Numbered from the stretch's first letter, positions 1-6,144 are shown. The stretch is 6,144 nt of DNA from Vulcanimicrobiota bacterium (GCA_019232725.1 JAFANK010000110.1:1-6144), one strand, 5' to 3'. The notes: generated from the letters alone by a model not told the origin. Made by a program: numbers and translations.

Positions 1-1071
1 CGTGACGCTGCCGCCTTTGAGGGTCGCAAGCGTCTTGAAGAAACCTGTTTCGGTGAGAAAACCGCCAGGACCGACGTGATACGTCGCGGCGATATACGCG
101 GTCACGGCTGTTGCGGGGATCGCCGGCACGCTGAACGGTGGCGCTTCGAGCGTCGCTGTGAGGGTGGGGCCACCGCGGAAGAACTGCGGCAGAAACAAGA
201 TGTCTGGCAGATTGGCGACGACGACGCGCGACCCGGACGACTGCAGCGTGCGGATGATCTGGGTGAAGTCGGCTTGCATCTGGCCCGGCGAGTCCACCGG
301 CGCCTTGCCACCCGAGAAGGTGAACTTGAGCAGATCGTTGCCGCCAAGCCAGACGGTCGAGAGACTCGGATGCAATGAGGCCGCGGCATTGACTTCCGTC
401 AGCGGCGTGATGCTTGCGAACGAACCGAGCACCGGCAAGAAGTTGCCGCTCTCCGACGTCACAACGGCTTGCAGTGCCGATGTGGGATCGGCCGGATTCA
501 GCGGATACGAGCACATCGGGCCGCTCGCCGGACCCGTGAGCGGTCCCGTCATGTAGAGTGCCTCATGCACCGTCATGCCAGGCACGCCGAGATCGGATAT
601 GCTTTGCGTGCCGCTCAGGCGTGTCGTCGCGGCTGTTCCGGCGGCGTACGCAGCGTTATTGAACGCGCTGCATGGCGACTGGGTCGCGGCGATGGCTCCG
701 GTCGGGGTGGGCACGAGTTGTGAGCCAAGCCCTGGGCCGCGGATGAGCGGCAGCGGCGAGACGGCCGGATTGAACATCGCAGCCTGTGGCGTGCCCGTGC
801 CGCGTTGATAGAGAATGGACCAGAACCCAGATTCCTGTCCTGGAGGAACCGCGCCGCCCGGATACCCTGAGAACGGGCTTGTCACGCCGAGCGCGCCGAG
901 CAGCGCACCGGATTGCACGCCCGCCGTGAGGCTGTCACCGACGCCGACGAGGTGCGAGAAAACCGCGTTGCCGGACGCGCTCCGATTGATCGCGGGGAGG
1001 CTCGAACCAGACGAGCAGCCGGCGACGAACGCAACCGCCAGCGTGGCAACGAGAAGATCGCGAGAGCGCAT
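1..1071 (-). CDS. SGNH/GDSL-family lipoprotein esterase/lipase (3' end cut off by window edge)
   Basis: This is a probable serine esterase or lipase anchored to the cell envelope. The ATG at 1071 opens a frame of 357 codons that is still open at base 1. Residues 1-19 form a lipoprotein signal: a charged start (MRSRD), a hydrophobic core and a lipobox FVAGC with the lipidated Cys at 19. Family blocks seen are block I VGVGDSLTAG (42-51, nucleophile Ser47), a block II-like LGVPGMTV (161-168) and block III GGND (243-246). Block V, with the catalytic Asp and His, should lie beyond the edge. Nucleophile and GGND are almost 200 residues apart, far more than in small SGNH esterases such as TesA, so the domain carries a large Gly/Pro/Ala-rich insertion with two cysteines (134, 187). 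A Shine-Dalgarno GAAGAGG sits 6 bases before the ATG. The beta-barrel gene stops 17 bases upstream, so the two are probably one transcript. The fold is well supported; the substrate is unknown. Confidence 0.85.
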   Translation of the reverse strand, partial: MRSRDLLVATLAVAFVAGCSSGSSLPAINRSASGNAVFSHLVGVGDSLTAGVQSGALLGALGVTSPFSGYPGGAVPPGQESGFWSILYQRGTGTPQAAMFNPAVSPLPLIRGPGLGSQLVPTPTGAIAATQSPCSAFNNAAYAAGTAATTRLSGTQSISDLGVPGMTVHEALYMTGPLTGPASGPMCSYPLNPADPTSALQAVVTSESGNFLPVLGSFASITPLTEVNAAASLHPSLSTVWLGGNDLLKFTFSGGKAPVDSPGQMQADFTQIIRTLQSSGSRVVVANLPDILFLPQFFRGGPTLTATLEAPPFSVPAIPATAVTAYIAATYHVGPGGFLTETGFFKTLATLKGGSVT

Positions 1072-1077
1072 CACTGA

Positions 1078-1084
1078 CCTCTTC
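1078..1084 (-). promoter_or_regulatory. Ribosome binding site of the SGNH lipoprotein gene
   Basis: GAAGAGG on the minus strand lies 6 bases upstream of the ATG at 1071, inside the 17-base gap after the preceding stop codon. It fixes the start of the SGNH gene and indicates translation from a transcript shared with the upstream gene. Confidence 0.7.
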
Positions 1085-1088
1085 GAAT

Positions 1089-2285
1089 TTACAGCGGGAT
1101 CACGCTGGGCGTGCCCACGCCGAACTGTATCTGCAACTGCGTGTCTTTTAAGCCGCCGACCGTCGGGATGACCGGATTCTGCGAGCACGGCAGCGCCTGG
1201 CAGGTGAGCGCGTAGACGCCGTACGGAGAGTAATTCGTCGGCGACGTGGCGCTGAAGATGGCCTGCACAAAGGCTTGCTTGTACACGTGATAGGAAGCAC
1301 CGACGAAATATCCTGCGTTGTGCTCGGCATACGGATCTGGCGGCAGATAATCACGCGAGACTTGCGGCTGGAAGAATATTCTGGATTTGTCGTTGATCTT
1401 GTATTCGAGGTACATCACCTGGTAGAGCTGCGCATGATTTTCGATGTTGACGCCGTTGAGATGATTGAGCCACGTTGGTGCGATGGTGAACGTGCCGAAC
1501 ATCCGCGGGCTTGAGAGAAATGGCAGCGTCAGCGCTCCCGCCCAATATTGCCCAGTGCGCGCTTCCACGCCATACACCGGGAAGCCGTTATACATAAACG
1601 GCACGACGCCGTTCGAACTTTTGCCGACAAGACCCCAACGCGACACATACAGCGGGCTGACGACGATCGGCACCTGACCGAGTTTGAGCAGCCCTGACGC
1701 TTGGATGAAGAGGAAGCTATCTTTGTTCGTCGCGTTGATGTTCGCATTGGCCAGGTTCACCGTGCCGAGCGGCGGCGCCAGACCCTGCAGATAGAGCGGC
1801 ACGGTGCCGCTGTTGAAGCAGCACGGATAGTGTTGGATCTGGTAAAAACTGATGGCGGCACGGAAGTTTGGGCTCCAGCCGTATCCCAAGACGGCATCCA
1901 TACCGCCTGGCAGCCATGCCGTCTGGGTTCCCAGGTTGCCGAACGGCACTGACGCGGAGAAATCCAGCGTGTAGGTGAGCCCGGTGGGGAGGCCGCGATT
2001 CTTCGTGGCAGCCACGGTCGCCGTGCCCGTCGGTCCGGAGGATGACGACGCACTGCTTTGCGCTGCCGCCTCGTGCTCGTTGCGGTATGCGGCGAGCGCA
2101 TTCTTGAGGCCGATGTTCGTGGTGGTCAACGCCTGGCCGTCTGGACCGCTGATGACGTCCGCTGCGTTCGCCACGCGCAGACTGCCGAGCAGGATGACCA
2201 GGGCACATGCGATCGGCGCAGCCGAAACCAGAGCCAACTTCTGAAGCGAGCTCAACGTGCACAAGCTGCGAGATCGGTAGCCCAT
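1089..2285 (-). CDS. Predicted secreted outer-membrane beta-barrel protein, unknown function
   Basis: I do not recognise a named family. The ATG at 2285 (398 aa) is preferred over an in-frame TTG at 2342 because GAGGGGG lies 5 bases before it and it places a proper signal peptide at the start. The signal has a basic n-region (GYRSRS), a hydrophobic core and a cleavage site near LRVANA|AD (about residue 41). Next come a short charged helix-like stretch (59-77) and a Ser-rich linker (about 77-84). The rest (100-398) is rich in alternating aromatic/hydrophobic strands with Gly, Asn and Tyr turns, for example TYTLDFSASVPFG, AAISFYQIQHYP, RIFFQPQVSRDY and AGYFVGASYHVY, as in transmembrane beta-barrels. 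It ends in Leu rather than the usual C-terminal Phe/Trp, which weakens the barrel call. Odd features are a vicinal Cys pair (155-156) and a second pair (362, 367). It probably shares a transcript with the SGNH lipoprotein gene. A channel, adhesin or phenol-degradation-type (MetA) porin-like protein are alternatives. Confidence 0.7.
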   Translation of the reverse strand: MGYRSRSLCTLSSLQKLALVSAAPIACALVILLGSLRVANAADVISGPDGQALTTTNIGLKNALAAYRNEHEAAAQSSASSSSGPTGTATVAATKNRGLPTGLTYTLDFSASVPFGNLGTQTAWLPGGMDAVLGYGWSPNFRAAISFYQIQHYPCCFNSGTVPLYLQGLAPPLGTVNLANANINATNKDSFLFIQASGLLKLGQVPIVVSPLYVSRWGLVGKSSNGVVPFMYNGFPVYGVEARTGQYWAGALTLPFLSSPRMFGTFTIAPTWLNHLNGVNIENHAQLYQVMYLEYKINDKSRIFFQPQVSRDYLPPDPYAEHNAGYFVGASYHVYKQAFVQAIFSATSPTNYSPYGVYALTCQALPCSQNPVIPTVGGLKDTQLQIQFGVGTPSVIPL

Positions 2286-2290
2286 GCGAT

Positions 2291-2297
2291 CCCCCTC
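2291..2297 (-). promoter_or_regulatory. Ribosome binding site deciding the beta-barrel gene start
   Basis: GAGGGGG on the minus strand stands 5 bases before the ATG at 2285. It supports that ATG over the longer in-frame TTG start at 2342, which would put 19 extra polar residues in front of the signal peptide. Confidence 0.65.
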
Positions 2298-2401
2298 ACG
2301 CGTCACAAAAGCGGCGATGGCCGTGGCCTGAATCCGGCGCAAACGACGTCTGAGGCTCTACCCTCTCCGTGCAGAGATTCCTTCGCTGTGCGTCGCTTTC
2401 T

Positions 2402-3667
2402 TCAAGCGAGGTCGCGCGGTCCAGGAATCCTGCTGACGACCACCGCTGCAAAGGCCACGAGGATTCCCGCGACCGACAGCGTGAGCGGCAGACTGGTGAA
2501 TGTCGCGGTCGTGCCCAAAAGCCACGCCCCGAACGGCATGAATCCCAAAAAGATCATCGTGTACAACGCCATGACGCGTCCGCGCATCGCAAGTGCAGTG
2601 TGGTATTGCAGCAGCGTGTTGGTCATGCCCATGAAGAGCATGACGAAGAACGCCAACGCGATCAACGTGATGATGCCTAACACGACCGTATGGGTCCGCG
2701 AAAAAGCGAAGAGAAATACTCCTGCGAACGCAGCGGACAGGATCGAGACCGATCCGCGGTGGCGACGGTTGCCGATAAAGGCGGTGGCGATCGACCCAGC
2801 AAGCGCACCCGCTCCCGACGCGGCCATGAGCACGCCAAGTTCTCCCGGCCCGCCCGCAATCGTGGCCTTGACGAACGCCGGCAAGAGTTGGATGTAGGGC
2901 CTGGCCACGATGGAGACGAGCAACGCGAGCGACAAGAGCGTGAGGATGGCCGGCTGTTCGCGCACGTAGCGCAAGCCCGCCATCACCTCATGCCAAATAC
3001 CCTGGCGCTCAGGCATGGGGAGCGGTGGTTTCGGGGTCATGAGCGCAAGCGCGGCCAACACCGCTGCGTAGGAAAGCGCGTTGAGATAGAACGTGTCGGC
3101 GACGCCGACCGTGCTCACCAAGATGCCGCCGATGGCAGGCCCGATGATGCCGGGGCCGTTGAATGCCGCAGAGTTGAGACCAATGGCGTTCATGAGCTCG
3201 CCCGGGCCGACGAGCAACGGCACGAGCGACTGTCGGGTGGGTGCATCAAACGTCAATCCCACCGCCGAGATGCCGGCGAGCACCACCACCTGCCAGATCT
3301 GCACGACATGTGTCTGCGCGAGGATCGCGAGCGTCAACGCCGACAGGCCGAGCGTGAGCTGGCTAAAGACGAGCAAACGCCTGCGATCGACCCGGTCGGC
3401 AATAGCCCCCGCGACACCGGACAGCAGCACGACCGGAACAGAGCGGACGAAACCGATGATGCCCAGATAGAGCGGAGCGAGCGCCGGACGCGGCGCTAAT
3501 TCGACGACGAGCCAGCCTTGCGCCAGCGTGGCCATCCAACTGCCGGTGTTGGAGATTGCTAGGCCGAACCAGAGCAGCCGGAATTCTGGATAGCCGAGAG
3601 CGCCGAATCGTCGCACGCTCGGAGGCGTCGGTTGCGGTTCGTGGGTGAGACGATCTGCGCCGGGCAC
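2402..3667 (-). CDS. MFS transporter, MFS_3 / EntS-like exporter
   Basis: This is an inner-membrane secondary transporter, probably a proton-driven drug or small-molecule exporter. From the GTG at 3667 it is 421 aa, the usual size for the family, with about 12 hydrophobic segments from residue 32 to 412. MFS_3 signatures are the N-terminal LGYPEFRLLWFGLAISNTGSWM (in part), motif A-like GAIADRVDRRRLLV (87-100), DAPTRQSLVP (141-150) followed by NAIGLNSAAFNGPGIIGPAIGG (in part), and RGRVMALYTMIFLG (362-375). The start is uncertain. In-frame ATGs exist at 3736 and 3757, but codons between 3736 and 3667 have low third-position GC, neither ATG has a good Shine-Dalgarno, and the first conserved residues come after the GTG. 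The GTG also lacks a strong ribosome site. The frame stays open to 4123 but that part is antisense to the DUF4139 gene. The beta-barrel gene begins 116 bases after this stop, with no obvious terminator between. The substrate cannot be told. Confidence 0.9.
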   Translation of the reverse strand: MPGADRLTHEPQPTPPSVRRFGALGYPEFRLLWFGLAISNTGSWMATLAQGWLVVELAPRPALAPLYLGIIGFVRSVPVVLLSGVAGAIADRVDRRRLLVFSQLTLGLSALTLAILAQTHVVQIWQVVVLAGISAVGLTFDAPTRQSLVPLLVGPGELMNAIGLNSAAFNGPGIIGPAIGGILVSTVGVADTFYLNALSYAAVLAALALMTPKPPLPMPERQGIWHEVMAGLRYVREQPAILTLLSLALLVSIVARPYIQLLPAFVKATIAGGPGELGVLMAASGAGALAGSIATAFIGNRRHRGSVSILSAAFAGVFLFAFSRTHTVVLGIITLIALAFFVMLFMGMTNTLLQYHTALAMRGRVMALYTMIFLGFMPFGAWLLGTTATFTSLPLTLSVAGILVAFAAVVVSRIPGPRDLA

Positions 3668-3775
3668 CTGAGCGTCTTTTGCATGGCAACCGGCAGTTCC
3701 GCGCGCACTTTGAGCTCCGAAGCGACGCAGACACATATGCGCAGGACGCGGTGACATGGCCGCGAACGGCGGGGC
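3668..3775. promoter_or_regulatory. Divergent intergenic region between MFS and DUF4139 genes
   Basis: These 108 bases should hold the promoters of two diverging genes. On the plus strand a weak candidate is TTGAGC at 3710-3715 and CATATG at 3734-3739, separated by 18 bases. They match the sigma-70 consensus at 4 of 6 and 3 of 6 positions. I see no convincing minus-strand promoter and no clear operator. If the MFS gene starts at 3736 instead, only 39 bases remain. Confidence 0.35.
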
Positions 3776-5227
3776 ATGAGGCATGCCATGATATGTATGA
3801 TCGCAGGCATGCTTTTCGTGTTCGCGCCCTTCATGCGCTCGCCCGCATCGGCCGATGTTCCCCTGCGTCGGAGCAGCGTGGCGCAACGGCAGTCGGTCAT
3901 GGTCATCATCTACGCCGACTTTGCGCTCATCCGCGATGTGCGGCTGCTTGAGGTGCAACGAGGCGAGAATCGCATCGCCTTCGACGACGTTTCGGCGCAG
4001 ATGTCTCCCGAGACAGCCTACCTCGCCGACCTCGGCACAGGCGCGCCGATCGCGGTACGCGAGCAGGATCTCGAGACGGCGGTGCTTTCGCCAGAGCTCA
4101 TGCTTCAGCGCGCGGTCGGGCACACGGTCACGGTGATTCGTCGAGTGCCGTTCACGGGCAAAGAGACGTGGGAGAGCGCTCTGCTCGTCAGCACAAGCGG
4201 CCCTATTTTGAAGTTCAAGGACCGCGTTGAGACCAGTTTGCCTCCCGACTCAAGAATCGTCTTCTCATCGGTGCCCCTAGTGCGGCTGACACCGGATTTC
4301 GTGGTCGACTTCGACGGAGCCACCGCGGCCACGCATCCAGTGGCCCTGACCTACCTGAGTAACGGGTTCTCCTGGGCGGCAGACTACGTCGGCCGCGTTA
4401 ACAAAGATGATGACCGGCTCGATATCGATGCTTTTATCACGTTGCATAACGACAGCGGGCTCAACTTTGACAATGCCAACATCAGCGTGGTCGCGGGAAG
4501 CATCCAGCGCGCGCAGCCGGGTGTGGTGCGCTCACTGGGACGCGTCACGGTCGAAGCGACGGCGTCGAACGTCTACGCGGTGAGCACCAATCGTGCGACG
4601 CGTCAGCCTGTTTCTGAGTTCTACCAATATTCCGTGCCCCGGCGAACGGCGCTGCGGACGGGCGAGACCAAGCAGACCTTGCTGCTGTTCGCGAGAGACG
4701 TCCCCTCGAAACTGGTGTACGCATCAAGCGCCGATGCGGGAGACTTCCAGCGCCAGGATGGCGACCTGGCCGAGGTGTCCGTTGACGTCTCGATGGAGTT
4801 CCAAAATGACGGCCATGGCCTCGGGGTGCCGCTACCGACTGGCGTCTTCCACTTATATAAGAACAATCAAGCCGGGGAGCCCGTCTTCATCGGTGAAGCC
4901 GCTATCCCGAACACGCCGCGCAAGGAGCAAGTGTCGCTCGGCCTCGGGCCATCGTTCGACATCCGCGTGCGCCGCGTGCAGACCGACTACCAAGAGATCC
5001 CGCGTCCGAACAACCGCACGGAGTACATCACCGGGTACCGCGTAACCGTGAGCAACGCGAAGACCAAGCCCGTGACGCTGCAATATTCAGAGAAGCTGGG
5101 CGGCATCTGGCAGATACAGAACGCCTCAGCAAGCTACGAAAAGATTTCGAGTGACACCGTGCTCTGGAAGATCCCGGTGCCTGCAGGCGGGCAGACTGTG
5201 CTCACCTTCACGGTCGACTCGCGCTAG
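3776..5227 (+). CDS. Exported DUF4139-family protein
   Basis: This 483-aa protein has a signal peptide (hydrophobic residues 6-20, likely cleavage SPASA|DV after 26). It therefore acts outside the cytoplasm. The N-terminal part (about 40-75) resembles the DUF4140-like opening of the family (VIIYADFALIRDV, then GENRIAFDDVSAQMSPET). The DUF4139 core (about 188-480) is clear: LTYLSNGFSWAADYVGRV (191-208), TLHNDSGLNFDNANISVVAG (222-241), GLGVPLPTGVFHLYKN (348-363), FIGEAAIPNTPRKEQVSLGL (371-390) and the closing IWQIQNAS and WKIPVPAGGQTVLTFTV (464-480). The long coiled coil between the two domains in many relatives is absent, so this is the short type. The biochemical function of the family is not established. 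ATG 3776 gives an Arg in the signal n-region, but GGCGGGG is too close to it. ATG 3788 has GAGG at 3778-3781 with 6-base spacing and is a fair alternative. It is monocistronic and followed by a strong hairpin. Confidence 0.88.
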   Translation: MRHAMICMIAGMLFVFAPFMRSPASADVPLRRSSVAQRQSVMVIIYADFALIRDVRLLEVQRGENRIAFDDVSAQMSPETAYLADLGTGAPIAVREQDLETAVLSPELMLQRAVGHTVTVIRRVPFTGKETWESALLVSTSGPILKFKDRVETSLPPDSRIVFSSVPLVRLTPDFVVDFDGATAATHPVALTYLSNGFSWAADYVGRVNKDDDRLDIDAFITLHNDSGLNFDNANISVVAGSIQRAQPGVVRSLGRVTVEATASNVYAVSTNRATRQPVSEFYQYSVPRRTALRTGETKQTLLLFARDVPSKLVYASSADAGDFQRQDGDLAEVSVDVSMEFQNDGHGLGVPLPTGVFHLYKNNQAGEPVFIGEAAIPNTPRKEQVSLGLGPSFDIRVRRVQTDYQEIPRPNNRTEYITGYRVTVSNAKTKPVTLQYSEKLGGIWQIQNASASYEKISSDTVLWKIPVPAGGQTVLTFTVDSR

Positions 5228-5273
5228 ACTGGGCTTCACGTGCTCCAGGCGAGCGGCGGCACGCTCAAAACAG

Positions 5274-5300
5274 AAACGACCGAGCTAGGCTCGGTCGTTT
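5274..5300. terminator. Perfect 12-bp hairpin, probable bidirectional terminator
   Basis: The arms AAACGACCGAGC (5274-5285) and GCTCGGTCGTTT (5289-5300) are perfectly complementary around a 3-base loop TAG. The plus strand has TTT then a mixed T-containing tail. The minus strand reads into TTT-CTG-TTTT, a better U-tract. It lies 46 bases after the DUF4139 stop and 21 bases after the stop of the minus-strand two-CxxC frame, between converging transcripts, so it can serve both. Confidence 0.8.
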
Positions 5301-5321
5301 ACTGTTAGGTCGATGACACTT

Positions 5322-5702
5322 TCACCGCGCGTACGAATCTCGTTCACTAGTCAACGGATCCGGTTGCGTAGGCTTAACTGGGACGCGATCCCCAGAGCCA
5401 TCCCCCAGCGTGAGCCGGGTCCCCAACGGTAGGGGTACCATCTCCGAGTCTTTCAGCTCTCCACGCTTGCAAACGTGGCATCCGTTGTTGCTGAACTTCT
5501 CGGCACCGCGGTCGGTGTAGTGGCAGTATACGCAAACGACATCGTGAGCGCAAGTGAACGGTTGTTCGTTTTTGAAAGAAAATTGTGGATAGCGAAGCGA
5601 TAATTGTGGATAACGATCACGTGCGCGCGATAGCGCGCGATATGACGTCGATTGCGAATTGGAGTTGATCGTCTGTGATGACGAGCGGCGGCGATATCGC
5701 AA
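5322..5702 (-). CDS. Small two-CxxC (zinc-ribbon-like) reading frame, start uncertain
   Basis: I do not recognise this protein. The open frame gives 126 residues if read from a TTG at 5702, but that start overlaps the end of the aminotransferase gene by 86 bases and has no evident ribosome site. There is no in-frame ATG or GTG before the cysteines. Residues 51-80 contain Cys51, Cys57-VY-Cys60 and Cys75-HV-Cys78. This gives CxxC-14-CxxC spacing typical of a structural zinc site. CVYCH also fits a heme-c CxxCH motif, but no signal peptide is seen, so zinc is more likely. From about residue 49 to the stop the codons favour G/C in third position (TGC, CAC, TAC, GAC, AAG, CTG), as in neighbouring genes, while residues 29-48 do not. 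Real coding sequence may therefore begin near 5560. The terminator 21 bases downstream supports a transcript. It may be a genuine small gene with an unusual start, a distal part of the aminotransferase transcript, or a 5'-truncated remnant. Confidence 0.4.
   Translation of the reverse strand: MRYRRRSSSQTINSNSQSTSYRALSRARDRYPQLSLRYPQFSFKNEQPFTCAHDVVCVYCHYTDRGAEKFSNNGCHVCKRGELKDSEMVPLPLGTRLTLGDGSGDRVPVKPTQPDPLTSERDSYAR
5581..5616. repeat. Two direct repeats at 21-base period with DnaA-box-like 9-mers
   Basis: AATTGTGGATAGCGA (5581-5595) and AATTGTGGATAACGA (5602-5616) match at 14 of 15 bases, with starts exactly 21 bases apart (about two helical turns). On the minus strand the second contains TTATCCACA (5605-5613), the exact classical DnaA-box 9-mer, and the first contains CTATCCACA (5584-5592), one mismatch. 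They lie in AT-rich sequence directly after the aminotransferase stop codon and upstream of the cysteine-rich frame. They may be a protein-binding pair (DnaA or another regulator). Two copies alone do not make an origin. Confidence 0.5.
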
Positions 5703-6144
5703 CCACGTTGCAATGCGGTCCGCTCGTCAAGACGATGACGCCGCTGCGTAGCGCACCGAGGATCACCGCTCCCGCGCGTGCAGTGTCCTCGACGCCATGC
5801 TCGTCGACGAGCTCGAGGCCCCACATGAGCCCGCGGCCACGAACATCACCGATTCTGCCATTGCTTTCTTTCTGGAGCCTCTGGAGCAATGCACGTATCG
5901 TCGGCTCGCGGCGTGCAGTACGTTCGACCAGATCGAGCGCCTCGATTTCGCCGATGGATGCGAGGGCGGCGGCACAGCCTGTTGGTTGGCCTAAGAACGT
6001 GCCGGTGTGGATGGCCTCGCCCGCCGATGGCGGCCAGCAATCCATGACGTCAGCGCGCCCAATGCACGCGGCAAGTGGAAAGCCGGAGGAGAGTCCTTTT
6101 CCTACACAGATGATGTCGGGCACGACACCTGCGTGGTCGCTTGC
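5617..6144 (-). CDS. Class III PLP-dependent aminotransferase (C-terminal part, 5' end beyond window)
   Basis: This is the last 175 residues of a fold-type I, class III (ornithine/acetylornithine/GABA-type) aminotransferase, which moves an amino group from an omega- or alpha-amine to a keto acid in the cytoplasm. The frame is open at base 6144. Visible signatures are ASDHAGVVPDIICVGKGLSS, in which the Lys at partial residue 16 (codon 6097-6099) is the expected PLP Schiff-base lysine; FPLAACIGRADVMD; HTGTFLGQPTGCAAALASI, whose Thr normally contacts the PLP phosphate; and the small-domain ending RGRGLMWGLELVDE and SPPLVITDDQLQFAIDVI. Members are about 400-460 aa, so roughly 60 percent is missing. 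Which subfamily (GabT, ArgD, RocD or other) cannot be decided without the N-terminal half, so I give no symbol. The stop TGA at 5617-5619 is followed at once by the direct-repeat pair. Confidence 0.93.
   Translation of the reverse strand, partial: ASDHAGVVPDIICVGKGLSSGFPLAACIGRADVMDCWPPSAGEAIHTGTFLGQPTGCAAALASIGEIEALDLVERTARREPTIRALLQRLQKESNGRIGDVRGRGLMWGLELVDEHGVEDTARAGAVILGALRSGVIVLTSGPHCNVVAISPPLVITDDQLQFAIDVISRAIART

Larger units (their letters stand above)
5228..5616. other. 389-base stretch between the DUF4139 and aminotransferase genes
   Basis: No confident gene lies here. It holds, left to right, about 46 bases with no visible signal, the hairpin terminator (5274-5300), the uncertain two-CxxC minus-strand frame (stop at 5322-5324, coding-like from about 5560 down), and an AT-rich block (about 5560-5616) with the 21-base-period repeats. 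I see no tRNA-like fold, riboswitch core or insertion-sequence end. Confidence 0.6.

Noticed and set aside
1717..2262. Minus-strand 181-aa frame inside the beta-barrel gene
   Set aside because: It is an out-of-frame shadow rich in Arg, Gly and His. The overlapping frame has a signal peptide, ribosome site and strand pattern.
2058..3499. Long plus-strand open frames at 2058-2897 and 2690-3499
   Set aside because: They are antisense to the MFS and beta-barrel genes, have low-complexity Arg/Asp/Gly-rich translations and match no family. They are shadows.
3668..4123. Long upstream extension of the MFS frame on the minus strand (573 aa in total)
   Set aside because: It runs antisense through the DUF4139 gene, is rich in Arg/His of shadow-frame type, and precedes the conserved MFS start. 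It is a by-product of GC-rich codon use.
5325..5470. Possible RNA gene in the G/C-rich segment downstream of the terminator
   Set aside because: I could not build a tRNA cloverleaf or any conserved RNA core. Short complementary runs are no more than expected at this base composition.
5602..5616. Resemblance of AATTGTGGATAAC to part of the lac operator
   Set aside because: The match is partial and lacks the operator's dyad symmetry. A direct repeat with a DnaA-type 9-mer describes the sequence better.
5621..5640. CG-rich alternating stretch GCGCGCGATAGCGCGCG as a possible hairpin or recognition site
   Set aside because: It is inside the aminotransferase coding sequence and is explained by Ser-Arg-Ala-Ile-Ala-Arg codons.
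5453..5824. Minus-strand 123-aa frame across the aminotransferase end
   Set aside because: It overlaps the aminotransferase out of frame, is Arg-rich at its start, and has no family features.

Overview
The window looks like chromosomal DNA from a GC-rich, Gram-negative-type (diderm) bacterium. It encodes a predicted lipoprotein, a predicted outer-membrane beta-barrel protein and an exported DUF4139 protein, with third codon positions mostly G or C. I cannot place the species. An uncultured lineage such as Eremiobacterota/WPS-2 is possible, but that is only an impression from gene style. I see no rRNA, tRNA, CRISPR array, insertion sequence or phage gene.

Left part (1-3667, all minus strand): three genes point the same way. 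Read in order of transcription they are an MFS exporter of the MFS_3/EntS type (3667-2402), a secreted beta-barrel-like protein of unknown role (2285-1089), and an SGNH/GDSL-family lipoprotein esterase (1071 to beyond the left edge). The last two are only 17 bases apart with a clear ribosome binding site, so they are very likely co-transcribed. The MFS gene is 116 bases upstream and may or may not belong to the same unit.

Middle (3668-5300): a compact divergent intergenic region separates the MFS gene from a plus-strand DUF4139-family exported protein (3776-5227). That gene is followed by a perfect 12-bp-stem hairpin, a probable two-way terminator.

Right part (5301-6144, minus strand): the C-terminal 175 residues of a class III (PLP-dependent) aminotransferase enter from the right edge. 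Just past its stop is a 21-base-period direct repeat containing a perfect DnaA-box 9-mer. Beyond that lies a small reading frame with two CxxC pairs and coding-like base use but no ordinary start codon. It ends 21 bases before the shared terminator.

Most of the window is ordinary housekeeping and envelope content. The items most worth a second look are the start-less two-CxxC frame with the repeat pair upstream of it, and the lipoprotein esterase with an enlarged catalytic domain paired with an unclassified beta-barrel protein.
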